NCBI GenBank assembly: GCA_016741995.1
Contig: JACVCO010000009.1
Coordinates: 114,445 to 178,444 of the forward strand
Length of the DNA: 64,000 nucleotides
Source: Hydrogenophaga sp.
GTDB taxonomy: Bacteria > Pseudomonadota > Gammaproteobacteria > Burkholderiales > Burkholderiaceae_C
Reading direction: 5' to 3'
A model generated the notes under the pieces. It was given only the letters and a program-made list of their open reading frames with translations. It was not told the DNA's origin and made no database searches. The translations under genes were made by a program, and so were the position numbers. Positions 10,124-20,136 of this stretch are shown piece after piece (positions within the stretch are counted from its first letter, which is position 1; the number at the start of each line of letters is the position of its first letter).

Positions 10124-10630
10124 ATGCTGCAACGCCGTCTCGCGCTCGCCTCCCTCGCCGTGCTGGCCTTGCCGGCCTGCGGCTTCCAGCTGCGCCAGGC
10201 GCCCACGTTCGCGTTCAGCGCGCTGCGCCTGTCGGGCAACGAAGGTTCGCTCACCTCGGTGGCGCTGCGGCGCGAGCTGCAGATCAACGGCCTGCGCGTG
10301 CTCACCAGCGCCGACCCGGCCGCACCGGCGGCGGTCAAGCCCGTGGTGCTGCAGGTGCTGGTCGATCAGCGCGAGCGCGCCGTGGTGGGGCAGACGGCCT
10401 CGGGCCAGGTGCGCGAACTGCAACTGCGCACGCGCTTCCGCTTCAACCTGCAGACCTCCGACGAACGTTTCCTCATCGAAGACACCGAGCTGCTGCTCGA
10501 ACGCGACCTGAGCTTCAACGAGACCCAGGTGCTCGCCAAGGACGCCGAAGAGCTGCTGCTCTACCGCGACATGACCAACGACATCGTGCAGCAGGTGGTG
10601 CGCCGCCTGGCCGCGGTGGACAAGGTCTGA
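10124..10630 (+). CDS. lptE: LPS-assembly lipoprotein LptE
   Basis: Outer-membrane lipoprotein that plugs the LptD barrel in lipopolysaccharide export. 168 residues, with a signal peptide and lipobox ALPACGF (acylated Cys about residue 19). The body contains the family pattern of RRELQINGLRVL and a C-terminal ETQVLAKDAEELLLYRDM segment. It starts two bases after the leuS stop and is followed 10 bases later by holA, a gene order conserved across Proteobacteria, which supports the assignment despite the low sequence conservation usual for LptE. Confidence 0.93.
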   Translation: MLQRRLALASLAVLALPACGFQLRQAPTFAFSALRLSGNEGSLTSVALRRELQINGLRVLTSADPAAPAAVKPVVLQVLVDQRERAVVGQTASGQVRELQLRTRFRFNLQTSDERFLIEDTELLLERDLSFNETQVLAKDAEELLLYRDMTNDIVQQVVRRLAAVDKV

Positions 10631-10640
10631 GGCGCCGGCC

Positions 10641-11693
10641 GTGCAGGTCGCCGCGAACCAGCTTGCCGCCCAGTTGCAGCGCGGCCTGCGCAGCCTCTAC
10701 ACCCTGCACGGCGACGAGCCGTTGCTGATCCAGGAAGCGGGCGACGCGATCCGCGCCGCGGCGCGCGAGCAAGGCCACACCGAACGCACCGTGCACACCA
10801 TGGCCGGCGCGCACGCCGACTGGTCGGCCGTGCTCGCCAGCGGCGCCTCGCTCAGCCTGTTCGCCGACAAGCAACTCATCGAGGTGCGCGTGCCCTCGGG
10901 CAAGCCCGGCAAGGACGGCTCGGCCGCGCTGCAGCAGCTGGCCGAAGCGGCCGACGGCAACGACAGCACGCTCACCCTGGTGGTGTTGCCGCGGTTGGAC
11001 ATGGCCACGCAGAAGAGCGCCTGGTTCGCCGCGCTCGACGCGCACGGCGTCACCGTGCGTGTCGAGCCGGTGGACCGCAAGGCCCTGCCGCAGTGGATCG
11101 CGCAGCGCCTGCAGGCCCAGGGCCAGCGCGTGGCCGCGGGCGAAGAAGGCCAGCGCACGCTGGCCTTCTTTGCCGACCGCGTGGAGGGCAACCTGCTCGC
11201 CGCGCACCAGGAGATCCAGAAGCTCGGCCTGCTGCACCCCGCGGGCGAACTCGGCTTCGAGCAGGTCGAGGCCTCGGTGCTCAACGTCGCGCGCTTCGAC
11301 GCGTTCAAGCTCGCCGAGGCCGTGCTCGGTGGCCAGGTGGCGCGCGTGCAGCGCATGCTCGATGGCCTGCAGGCCGAAGGCGAGGCGCCGGTGCTGGTGC
11401 ACTGGGCCATCGCCGAAGACATCCGCACGCTCAACCGCGTGCGCACCGCCATGGAGGCGGGCCGCCCGTTGCCCATTGCGCTGCGCGAAAGCCGTGTGTG
11501 GGGCGTGAAGGAAAAGCTGGTGGAGCGCGTGCTGCCGCAACTGGGCACCGCCCAACTCGCGCGCTGGCTCGACGACGCGCACACCGTCGACGGCATCGTC
11601 AAGGGCCTCAAGTCGCCCGATTGGCCCGCCGACCCCTGGCAGGCGCTGCACCAGCTCGCCATGAAGGTGGCCCGGGCCTGCGCGTTGCGTTAA
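10641..11693 (+). CDS. holA: DNA polymerase III subunit delta
   Basis: Clamp-loader subunit that opens the beta sliding clamp. 350 residues from GTG at 10641. The AAA-like N-terminal domain starts LYTLHGDEPLLIQEAGDAIR, the typical HolA opening (a degenerate P-loop), and the C-terminal collar domain contains VHWAIAEDIRTLNRV. It is the last member of the leuS-lptE-holA string. In related Burkholderiales I know, proA commonly follows; here proA is about 25 kb away at 36742. Confidence 0.95.
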   Translation: MQVAANQLAAQLQRGLRSLYTLHGDEPLLIQEAGDAIRAAAREQGHTERTVHTMAGAHADWSAVLASGASLSLFADKQLIEVRVPSGKPGKDGSAALQQLAEAADGNDSTLTLVVLPRLDMATQKSAWFAALDAHGVTVRVEPVDRKALPQWIAQRLQAQGQRVAAGEEGQRTLAFFADRVEGNLLAAHQEIQKLGLLHPAGELGFEQVEASVLNVARFDAFKLAEAVLGGQVARVQRMLDGLQAEGEAPVLVHWAIAEDIRTLNRVRTAMEAGRPLPIALRESRVWGVKEKLVERVLPQLGTAQLARWLDDAHTVDGIVKGLKSPDWPADPWQALHQLAMKVARACALR

Positions 11694-11823
11694 CGCGCCC
11701 CGAGCGCCTGCGGCTGCTTTGTAAAGAGCCGTCGCCTTCTGTGTCGGTTTCCATGTGCGCGACACCTTCCGTAACAGGCCCCCGCGCCAGCCGATCTAGA
11801 TTGGCGGCCAAAGGAGTGAGCCC

Positions 11824-12378
11824 ATGGACAAGTCAATGATCAAAGGTATTGCGCTCGGCGGCCTCGCCATGGTGATCGCGGGCGCAGGCGCCGTCGGCGG
11901 CTACCAGACGCTGGCCAAACCCAAGACGGCCGAGGTGGTGGCCGTGAAGGAAGTGATGGCCACCGTGGTGACGCCGCGCGAGGTCTGCGAGAACGTGGCC
12001 GTGCAGCGCCAGGCGCCGGTGAAAGACGAGCACCGCATCGCCGGCACCGTGGTGGGCGGCTTGGCGGGCGGCCTGCTGGGCAGCCAGATCGGCGGCGGCA
12101 GTGGCAAGAAAGTGGCCACGGTGGCCGGCGCGGTGGCCGGTGGCTACGCGGGCAACCAGGTGCAGAAGGGCATGCAGGAGCGCGACACCGTGACCACCAC
12201 GGAGCGCCGCTGCAAGACCGTGAACGACAAGAGCCAGAAGCTCAGCGGCTACGACGTGACCTACCGCCTCGACGGCCAGAGCGGCACGGTGCGCACCAGC
12301 TTCAAGCCCGGCGCCACGCTGCCGGTGAAGGACGGCCAGGTCGACACCACGGCCCCGACCGACGCCAAGGCCTCCTGA
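11824..12378 (+). CDS. Glycine-zipper 2TM domain protein
   Basis: Envelope protein of 184 residues of the Rickettsia 17-kDa-antigen/YMGG type. An N-terminal hydrophobic helix (about residues 6-27) is either a signal peptide or anchor without a lipobox. Residues about 75-120 form the glycine zipper, with GGLAGGLLGSQIGGGSG followed by AGAVAGGYAGNQVQ. The C-terminal part has paired Cys (CENV and RRCKTV) and a small beta domain. These proteins sit in the envelope; the exact role is unknown. An AAAGGAG ribosome site lies before the ATG. It is a single-gene unit between holA and the convergent AraC gene. Confidence 0.85.
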   Translation: MDKSMIKGIALGGLAMVIAGAGAVGGYQTLAKPKTAEVVAVKEVMATVVTPREVCENVAVQRQAPVKDEHRIAGTVVGGLAGGLLGSQIGGGSGKKVATVAGAVAGGYAGNQVQKGMQERDTVTTTERRCKTVNDKSQKLSGYDVTYRLDGQSGTVRTSFKPGATLPVKDGQVDTTAPTDAKAS

Positions 12379-12383
12379 GGCGC

Positions 12384-12405
12384 CCTGAGCGGGGCGCGGC
12401 TCAGG
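12384..12405. terminator. Hairpin between convergent genes
   Basis: CCTGAGC (12384-12390) and GCTCAGG (12399-12405) form a perfect 7-bp stem with an 8-base loop, at the meeting point of the glycine-zipper gene and the AraC gene. There is no T-run on either side, so intrinsic termination would be weak at best. Confidence 0.3.
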
Positions 12406-13366
12406 CCCCCGCGCCGGGCAGGGCGCCCGCGCGGTAGGCCGACGGCGTCACGCCCGTGTGCTCGCGGAACACGCGGCTGAAGTGCGCCGTGTTGTTGAAG
12501 CCCCAGGAGAACGCGATCTCGGTGATGGTGCGGTCCGCGCGCTGCGGGTCGGTCAGGTCGCGCATGCAGGCTTCGATGCGCTGGCGCTGGATGTAGTGCG
12601 CCAGCGTGTCGTCTTCCGCGCTGAAGGCCTTGTGCAGGTGGCGCTTGCTGCAGTTCATCGCGTTGGCGATGTGATCGATCGACAGCCCCGGGTCGCGCAG
12701 GTGGCGGCCGATGTGCACGCGGATGCGGTCGCGAAACGCCTCGAGCTGCGTGCGGCCGTCGGCGCGGCCCGCCAGTTCCAGCAGCGACAGCCGCACCAGT
12801 TCCACGATGGCTTCGCCCGCGCCGCGCGCCGCGGCCTCGCTCATGCCCGGCAGTTCCTGGTAGGTGGTGCGCATGGTCTCCAGCGCCACGCGCGCGATGC
12901 CGCTCACGCCACCGATCTGCCGCGCCATCAGCGATTCGAGCGCCAGGCCGCGCTCGCTCAACTGCTCACGCGGCAGCATCACGATCAGGTGCTCCACACG
13001 CTCGGGGTTGGACACCGCGTAGTGGTTCGTGGTGTCGTAGATGGACCAGCCGCCCGGGCGCACCCACGCCTCGCGGCCCGATTGCTGCACACCCGCGCTG
13101 CCGCGCCACGGCGCCACGATCTTGAGGTAGGGCCGCTCGCTCGCGCGCGCCTGGCGGTCGCTCTTGATCACGCGGTGGCGGTTCGCCTCCAGCCGCGTGA
13201 GCATCACCTCGCCCGCGCGCGACGCGCTCATGTGGCCTTCGAATTCCGTGTCGCCGTACAGATCGGAGTCGAGCCCACCGAAATGCGTCCACACCCACTC
13301 GCGCCAGATCGCGGCGCGCTCGGCGGGCGCCACGGCGTCGGTGCTCATCGGGGTGGGGTTGCTCAT
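12401..13366 (-). CDS. AraC-family transcriptional regulator (AraC_binding_2 type)
   Basis: Cytoplasmic activator of 321 residues. The N-terminal two-thirds is a ligand-sensing domain of the kind found in regulators of aromatic and amine catabolism. The C-terminal domain has two helix-turn-helix units, LSIDHIANAMNCSKRHLHKA and ITEIAFSWGFNNTAHFSRVF, closing with GVTPSAYR. It is divergent from the Liv-type ABC operon and aldehyde dehydrogenase, so it most likely controls them in response to their substrate (inference from position). The palindromes at 13415-13444 lie between the two units. Confidence 0.9.
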   Translation of the reverse strand: MSNPTPMSTDAVAPAERAAIWREWVWTHFGGLDSDLYGDTEFEGHMSASRAGEVMLTRLEANRHRVIKSDRQARASERPYLKIVAPWRGSAGVQQSGREAWVRPGGWSIYDTTNHYAVSNPERVEHLIVMLPREQLSERGLALESLMARQIGGVSGIARVALETMRTTYQELPGMSEAAARGAGEAIVELVRLSLLELAGRADGRTQLEAFRDRIRVHIGRHLRDPGLSIDHIANAMNCSKRHLHKAFSAEDDTLAHYIQRQRIEACMRDLTDPQRADRTITEIAFSWGFNNTAHFSRVFREHTGVTPSAYRAGALPGAGA

Positions 13367-13414
13367 GGCGGCGATTGTCCCGCGCCGGCCATGCCCCCGG
13401 GGTGTGTCGCGGAT

Positions 13415-13444
13415 TGCGGGTAAACCCGCATCGCCATGCGCGAT
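13415..13444. promoter_or_regulatory. Two adjacent palindromes in the AraC/ABC divergent interval
   Basis: TGCGGGT-AA-ACCCGCA (13415-13430) is a perfect 7-bp-arm palindrome. It is followed at once by ATCGC-N5-GCGAT (13430-13444). Both lie in the 175-base interval between the AraC gene start (13366) and the substrate-binding-protein start (13542). A regulator-binding role is an inference; AraC proteins more often use direct repeats. Confidence 0.4.
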
Positions 13445-13541
13445 TGGTCAAGCAGACAGTGCGTCATCGGTATAGCGGCGGCGCAGGGCTTTTCCTACGA
13501 TGCCGGCGTCCGAGAAAACCCCCAACACCAGGAGACAAGCC

Positions 13542-14738
13542 ATGGCCTTGAGCAACCGCCGAGTGATGATCCAGCAGACCGCCGCCGCCGTCGGCGCGAT
13601 GGCGGTGGCCCCGCAATTGATGGCGCAGAGCGCGCCCGTGCGCGTGGGCTACAGCATGTCGCGCACCGGCCCGTGGACGGGCGGCGCCCAGACCAGCCAG
13701 GAACCGAACTTCCTGCTCTGGGCCGAGCAGCAGAACGCCGCCGGCGGCCTGGACGTGAAAGGCGTGCGCCGCAAGATCGAGCTCATCAGCAGCGACGACC
13801 GCAGCGATGTGGAAACCGTGGTGCGCACCTACGAGAAGCTCATGGGCAGCGACAAGGTCGACCTCGTGCTGCCGCCCTGGGGTTCCAACGCCAACTTCGC
13901 GGTCGCGCCGCTGGCCAACCGCTTCGGCTACCCCTTCCTCGCGCCCACCGCGCTGTCGCGCCGCCTGGTCGATCTGAAGCTGCCGTACTTCTTCCTGCTG
14001 CTGCAGCAACCCAAGCCCATGTGCGACGCGCTGGTCGACATGTTCAAGGCCAACGGCGTGAAGAGCGTGGCCGTCATCTACGTGGACGACCTGTTCGGCC
14101 TGGAGAACTACGCCGCTTTCAAGGTGGCGCTGCAGGGCAGCGGCATCAGCCTGGTGGAAGACAAGAGCTACCCCGGTGGCGTGAAGGATCTGTCGCCCGT
14201 GCTGCGCTCCATGAAGGACAAGAACCCCGACGCGTTCGTGGGCTTCACCTACCCGCCCGACACCATCCTCGCGAGCCGCCAGGCCAAGGAGATCGGCTTC
14301 AACCCGAAGTTCTTCTACGCCTCGGTGGGCACGGCCTTCCCGCTCTACAAGAACGTCATCACCGCCGCCGGTGCCGAAGGCGTGCTGGGCATGGGTTCGT
14401 GGAACAGCAAGACCAGCCCCGGCGCCAAGGCCTACTTCGACGCCCACGTGGCGAGCCAGAAGAAGGAACCCGATCGCTGGGCCAGCGGCGCCGCCTGGGC
14501 CGGCCTGGAGATCCTCACCAACGCGGTGAAGGCGCAGGGCCTGGACCGCAAGGCCATCCGCGACTACGTGGCCAACACCACGCACAAAACCATCATCGGC
14601 GACATCAAGTTCCAGGGCAGCGAGAACGTGGGCACGCCCGGCACCGTGGGCCAGTGGCAGAACGGTGAGTTCGAGGTGGTGTGGCCCAAGCAGGTGGCCA
14701 CCGCGGCGTTGAACCCGAACAAGCCCGCCTGGAAGTGA
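13542..14738 (+). CDS. ABC transporter substrate-binding protein, branched-chain amino acid/amide type
   Basis: Periplasmic binding protein of the LivK/HAAT family, 398 residues. The signal sequence contains SNRRVMIQ before the hydrophobic stretch and an Ala-X-Ala-like cleavage near MAQS, so Tat export is possible but the motif is not perfect. The mature part starts PVRVGYSMSRTGPWTGGAQ, the opening of type I periplasmic binding folds. An AGGAG site precedes ATG 13542. It heads a five-gene importer operon and overlaps the permease gene by one base. The ligand is not known; the aldehyde dehydrogenase at the operon end suggests something other than an ordinary amino acid. Confidence 0.9.
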   Translation: MALSNRRVMIQQTAAAVGAMAVAPQLMAQSAPVRVGYSMSRTGPWTGGAQTSQEPNFLLWAEQQNAAGGLDVKGVRRKIELISSDDRSDVETVVRTYEKLMGSDKVDLVLPPWGSNANFAVAPLANRFGYPFLAPTALSRRLVDLKLPYFFLLLQQPKPMCDALVDMFKANGVKSVAVIYVDDLFGLENYAAFKVALQGSGISLVEDKSYPGGVKDLSPVLRSMKDKNPDAFVGFTYPPDTILASRQAKEIGFNPKFFYASVGTAFPLYKNVITAAGAEGVLGMGSWNSKTSPGAKAYFDAHVASQKKEPDRWASGAAWAGLEILTNAVKAQGLDRKAIRDYVANTTHKTIIGDIKFQGSENVGTPGTVGQWQNGEFEVVWPKQVATAALNPNKPAWK

Positions 14739-15640
14739 TGTCGTTTTCTTCGTGGATCGAGCTCATCGCCTCCGGCCTCATCACCGGGGGCATCTATGCG
14801 CTCGTCGCGCTGGGCCTGAATTTGCAGTACGGGCTCATGCGCATCCTGAACATCGCGCACGGCGAGTTCCTGATGGTGGGCGCCTTCGTCACCTGGATGG
14901 TGGCGGCCACCTTCGGGCTCTCGCCGCTGTGGATGATTCCGGTCTCCTTTGCGTTGCTGTTCGGCATCGGCGTGGCGGTGCACTGGCTGTGCTTTCGCCG
15001 GCTCACCGCCACCTCGCCGAACCTGGATGTGTTCGAGGCGCGCGGCCTCATGGTCGCCTTCGGCCTGATGTTCCTGGTGCAGAACGCCATCAGCTGGATC
15101 TGGGGCGGTGACCTGCGCGGCTACGACTTCCTCACCCAGCCCTTCGCCATTCCGCTGCCCGGTGGGCAGGCGCAGTTCGCGGTGAACAAGCTGCTGGTGT
15201 TCGGCCTGGCGCTGCTGTTCGCGGGCGCGCTCATCGTGCTGTTGCGCACCACGCTGCTGGGCAAAGGCGTGCGCGCGCTCATGCAATCGCCCACCGGCGC
15301 GCAGCTCATGGGCATCGACACGAAACGCCTGCACCCGCTCATGTTTGGCATCGGCCTGGGCCTCTCGGGTGTGGCGGGTTGCCTGCTCTCCATGGCCTAC
15401 ACCATCAGCCCGTCCATGGGCGAGCCCTACACCGTCACCGCGCTCATCGTCATCACGCTCGGCGGCTTCGGCAGCATGGGCGGTGCGCTCGCGGGCGGGT
15501 TGATGCTCGGCGTCATCGAAGCCATCGGCATGCACTTCACCAACCCCTCGCTCAAGGCCCTGCTGAGCTACGTTGTGTTCATCGGCGTGCTGCTGCTGCG
15601 CCCTGAAGGTCTGTTCGCACGGAAGACGCGGAAAGCATGA
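14738..15640 (+). CDS. Branched-chain amino acid-type ABC permease (LivH family)
   Basis: Inner-membrane permease, 300 residues, with about eight hydrophobic helices. The LivH signature runs GGIYALVALGLNLQYGLMRI with INIAHG-type NIAHGEFLMVGA, and the C-terminal half shows GKGVRALMQSPTGAQLMGID, the cytoplasmic coupling loop, and TLGGFGSMGGALAGG. The TGATG junction with the binding-protein gene and a 4-base overlap with the next permease show a tightly coupled operon. Confidence 0.93.
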   Translation: MSFSSWIELIASGLITGGIYALVALGLNLQYGLMRILNIAHGEFLMVGAFVTWMVAATFGLSPLWMIPVSFALLFGIGVAVHWLCFRRLTATSPNLDVFEARGLMVAFGLMFLVQNAISWIWGGDLRGYDFLTQPFAIPLPGGQAQFAVNKLLVFGLALLFAGALIVLLRTTLLGKGVRALMQSPTGAQLMGIDTKRLHPLMFGIGLGLSGVAGCLLSMAYTISPSMGEPYTVTALIVITLGGFGSMGGALAGGLMLGVIEAIGMHFTNPSLKALLSYVVFIGVLLLRPEGLFARKTRKA

Positions 15641-16654
15641 ATTCGAGACAGTTCCTCATCCGCGATTTGCTCGTGCTGTTCGCCCTCACTGGCTGGGCCG
15701 TGGCCCTGCCCGGCTTCGCGAGCGATTTCGTCACCTCCATGGCGCTCACCTGCCTCATGTACATCGCCCTCTCGTCGAGCTGGGCGCTGTTCTGCGGCAC
15801 CACGCGCTACCTCTCGCTCGCCACCTCGGCCTTCTTCGGCATCGGCGCGTACACCAGCGCCATCGGGCTGGAAACGTTGAGTTGGCCGGTGGCCATCGCG
15901 GCGGGCGCGGGCATTGCGGCGGTGGTGGCCATCGTCATGGGCCTGGCGGTGCTGCATTTGCGCGGCACCTACTTCGCCGTGCTCACTTTCGGCATGACGG
16001 AACTCATCCGCCACGCCATCAGCTATTTCGAGAAGAGCGTCACCGGCACCGTGGGCCGCGTGCTTATGGTGGTGCCCGAGCGCGACACCATCTATTTCAC
16101 CGTGCTGCTGCTGGCCGTGGTGGCGGTGTTCCTCTCCATCTGGATCCGCCGCACGCGCTTCGGCCTGGCCATGCAAGGCATCGGTGCGGACGAGCAACGC
16201 GCGCAGACCCTGGGCGTGAACACGCGCCTGGTGAAGACGGCCGGCTTCGCGCTCACCGCGGCCATTGCCGGTGCCGTGGGCGCGGCCATGAGCGTGCGCT
16301 GGACGTACATCGACCCGCACACCGTCTTCAACCCCTTCATCGGTTTCCAGACGGTGCTCATCGCGCTCATCGGCGGCGCCATGACGCTGTGGGGCCCGCT
16401 GATCGCGGCCATCGTGTTCAGCGTGCTCGCCGAAACGCTGCGCCTGCAGGTGCCGCAGGTCTACATGATGTCGCTGGGCCTGCTGCTCATCCTGTCGGTG
16501 CTCTACCTGCCGGGTGGCCTCGCGTCGGTGCGCGGTGACACCTTCAAGGGCTGGTGGCGCGATCTGAAAGCCTGGTGGAAAGAGACGAAGGACGACCTGA
16601 GCGGCGAGACCGAACGCCGCAAGCAGCGCGAGAAGAAACAGCGGGAGGCGCGGC

Positions 16655-16665
<11 letters not shown>
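15637..16665 (+). CDS. Branched-chain amino acid-type ABC permease (LivM family)
   Basis: Second inner-membrane permease, 342 residues. It shows the LivM features LSLATSAFFGIGAYTSAIGL, LRGTYFAVLTFGMTELIR and the coupling loop RTRFGLAMQGIGADEQRAQ. The C-terminus extends about 35 residues past the last helix as a charged tail rich in Lys, Glu and Arg (GETERRKQREKKQREA), which is longer than usual. It starts 4 bases inside the LivH gene and overlaps the first ATPase gene by 11 bases. Confidence 0.93.
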
Positions 16666-18270
<1,605 letters not shown>

Positions 18271-18298
18271 ACACACACACGAACACCAGGAGAACCCC

Positions 18299-19753
18299 AT
18301 GTCCGACATGTCCATGCTCATCAACGGCCTGAAGGTCACCGCCGAGAAAGGCGCCACCTTCGAACGCCGCAACCCGCTGGATGGCAGCGTGGCCACGCGC
18401 GCCCCCGCCGCCAGCCCGGCCGACGCCGTGATGGCCGTGGAAGCCGCGGCCGAAGCCTTCAAGACCTGGAGCGAAACCGGCCCCGGCGAACGCCGCGCGC
18501 TGCTGCTGAAAGCGGCCGACGCACTGGAAGCCAAAACGCCCGAGTTCATCAAGGCCGTGGCCGCCGAAACCGGTGGCACGGCCATGTGGGCCGGCTTCAA
18601 CTGCTTCCTGGCCGCCGGCATGATCCGCGAGGCCGCCGCGCTCACCACGCAGATCTCGGGCGAAGTCATTCCGTCGGACGTGCCTGGCTCGTTGGCCATG
18701 GGCGTGCGCCAGCCCGCGGGCGTGGTGCTTGGCATTGCACCGTGGAACGCGCCCATCATCCTGGGCGTGCGCGCCATCTGCGTGCCGCTGGCGTGTGGCA
18801 ACACCGTCATCTTCAAAGGCAGCGAGAACTGCCCGCGCACCCATCAGCTCATCGTCGAATCGTTCCAGGACGCGGGCTTCCCCGCCGGCGTGGTGAACTA
18901 CATCACCAACGCCCCGGCCGACGCCGGCGCCGTGGTGGAAGCCATGGTGGCGCACCCCGCGGTGCGGCGCGTCAACTTCACCGGCAGCACCAAGGTCGGC
19001 AAGATCATCGCCATGACGTGTGCCAAGTACCTCAAGCCCGTGGTGCTGGAACTGGGCGGCAAGGCCCCCTTGGTCATCCTTGATGACGCCGACATCGACG
19101 ACGCCGTGAACGGCGCCGCCTTCGGCTGCTTCGCCAACAGCGGCCAGATCTGCATGAGCACCGAACGCCTCATCGTGGACCACAAGATCGCCGACGAGTT
19201 CGTGAAGAAGTTCGGCGACAAGGCGAAGAACCTGCCCCTGGGCGACCCGCGCAAGCCCGAGCCCGTGGTGCTCGGCTCCGTCATCGGCATGAACACGGTG
19301 AACTTCTGCAACGAGCTCATCGACGACGCGCTCGCCAAAGGCGCCAAGCTGGTGTGCGGCGGCAAGAGCACCGACACGCTGATGCCCGCCACCGTGCTCG
19401 ACCACGTCACGCCCGAGATGCGCATCTACCGCGAGGAAACCTTTGGCCCGCTCAAGTGCATCGTGCGCGTGAAGGGCGTGGAAGAAGCCATCGCCTGCGC
19501 CAACGACAACGAATACGGCCTCAGCGCCGCCGTCTTCGGCAAAGACATCGCCCGCGCCTTCAACGTCGCCCGCAAGATCGACAGCGGCATCTGCCACGTG
19601 AACGGCCCCACCGTGCACGACGAAGCCCAGATGCCCTTCGGCGGCGTCAAAGGCTCCGGCATCGGCCGCTTCGGCGGCAAGGCCGGCATCGCCGAATTCA
19701 CCGAACTGCGCTGGATCACCGTGCAGACGACACCGCGTCACTATCCGTTCTGA
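18299..19753 (+). CDS. NAD(P)-dependent aldehyde dehydrogenase
   Basis: Oxidises an aldehyde to its acid; 484 residues, normal for the superfamily. The catalytic Cys285 is in NSGQICMST and the general-base Glu251 is in VLELGGKAP; cofactor-site residues PWNAP and FTGSTKVGK are intact. The overall pattern resembles the aromatic-aldehyde branch (salicylaldehyde/vanillin-type dehydrogenases), though this is a judgement from motifs. It has an AGGAG site and lies at the end of the ABC operon before a strong terminator, so uptake and oxidation of one substrate may be linked. Confidence 0.92.
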   Translation: MSDMSMLINGLKVTAEKGATFERRNPLDGSVATRAPAASPADAVMAVEAAAEAFKTWSETGPGERRALLLKAADALEAKTPEFIKAVAAETGGTAMWAGFNCFLAAGMIREAAALTTQISGEVIPSDVPGSLAMGVRQPAGVVLGIAPWNAPIILGVRAICVPLACGNTVIFKGSENCPRTHQLIVESFQDAGFPAGVVNYITNAPADAGAVVEAMVAHPAVRRVNFTGSTKVGKIIAMTCAKYLKPVVLELGGKAPLVILDDADIDDAVNGAAFGCFANSGQICMSTERLIVDHKIADEFVKKFGDKAKNLPLGDPRKPEPVVLGSVIGMNTVNFCNELIDDALAKGAKLVCGGKSTDTLMPATVLDHVTPEMRIYREETFGPLKCIVRVKGVEEAIACANDNEYGLSAAVFGKDIARAFNVARKIDSGICHVNGPTVHDEAQMPFGGVKGSGIGRFGGKAGIAEFTELRWITVQTTPRHYPF

Positions 19754-19773
19754 GGGGGACGGGGGAGGGGAGG

Positions 19774-19817
19774 CAAAGGCCCTGGGGGCGGGAGCTTCCA
19801 GGGCCTTTGGTTTGTTT
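19774..19817 (+). terminator. Rho-independent terminator of the ABC/aldehyde dehydrogenase operon
   Basis: A 12-bp inverted repeat, CAAAGGCCCTGG (19774-19785) with CCAGGGCCTTTGG (19798-19810), is followed by a T-rich run TTTGTTT. It lies about 20 bases after the dehydrogenase stop. Confidence 0.88.
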
Positions 19818-20136
19818 GGAGTGCCTGGAAAGGGCCGAAGCGCTACGCTCGACTGAGAGCGGCGAGCCGGTAGCTGTGCAGCCTCGCGCCACACCCGAAT
19901 GTGAATCAGGCCCCATAGAGCGCAGCCCTCAACACCGCAGTTCAACGGTGATTGAAGAAACGTGCATGTCAAGTCGTGGAGCAAAGGGCGTGCTCCATGG
20001 CCCGGTGCGTCGTGCAGATTTTCACCTCCGGCCGGCTCGGTGCAGACCTCGCCCCTTCCTGAACCACGGCAGAATGCGGGGCTCCAGACGAATGTACGTG
20101 CTCATGCAGATCACGCGGCTTAGATGGGTGACTTGA
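19818..20136. other. Non-coding left flank of the restriction-modification island
   Basis: About 320 bases without a gene I can support. It holds one short perfect hairpin, TGGAGCA-N7-TGCTCCA (19977-19997), and no recognisable integrase site, tRNA end or insertion sequence. The transition from GC-rich core sequence to the more A/T-rich island occurs here. I could not recognise a clear promoter for hsdR. Confidence 0.5.

Noticed and set aside
19966..20136. A 56-codon frame whose stop is directly followed by the hsdR ATG, resembling a small control gene.
   Set aside because: No good ribosome site, an Arg-rich composition with no recognisable fold, and no helix-turn-helix as in restriction controller proteins.
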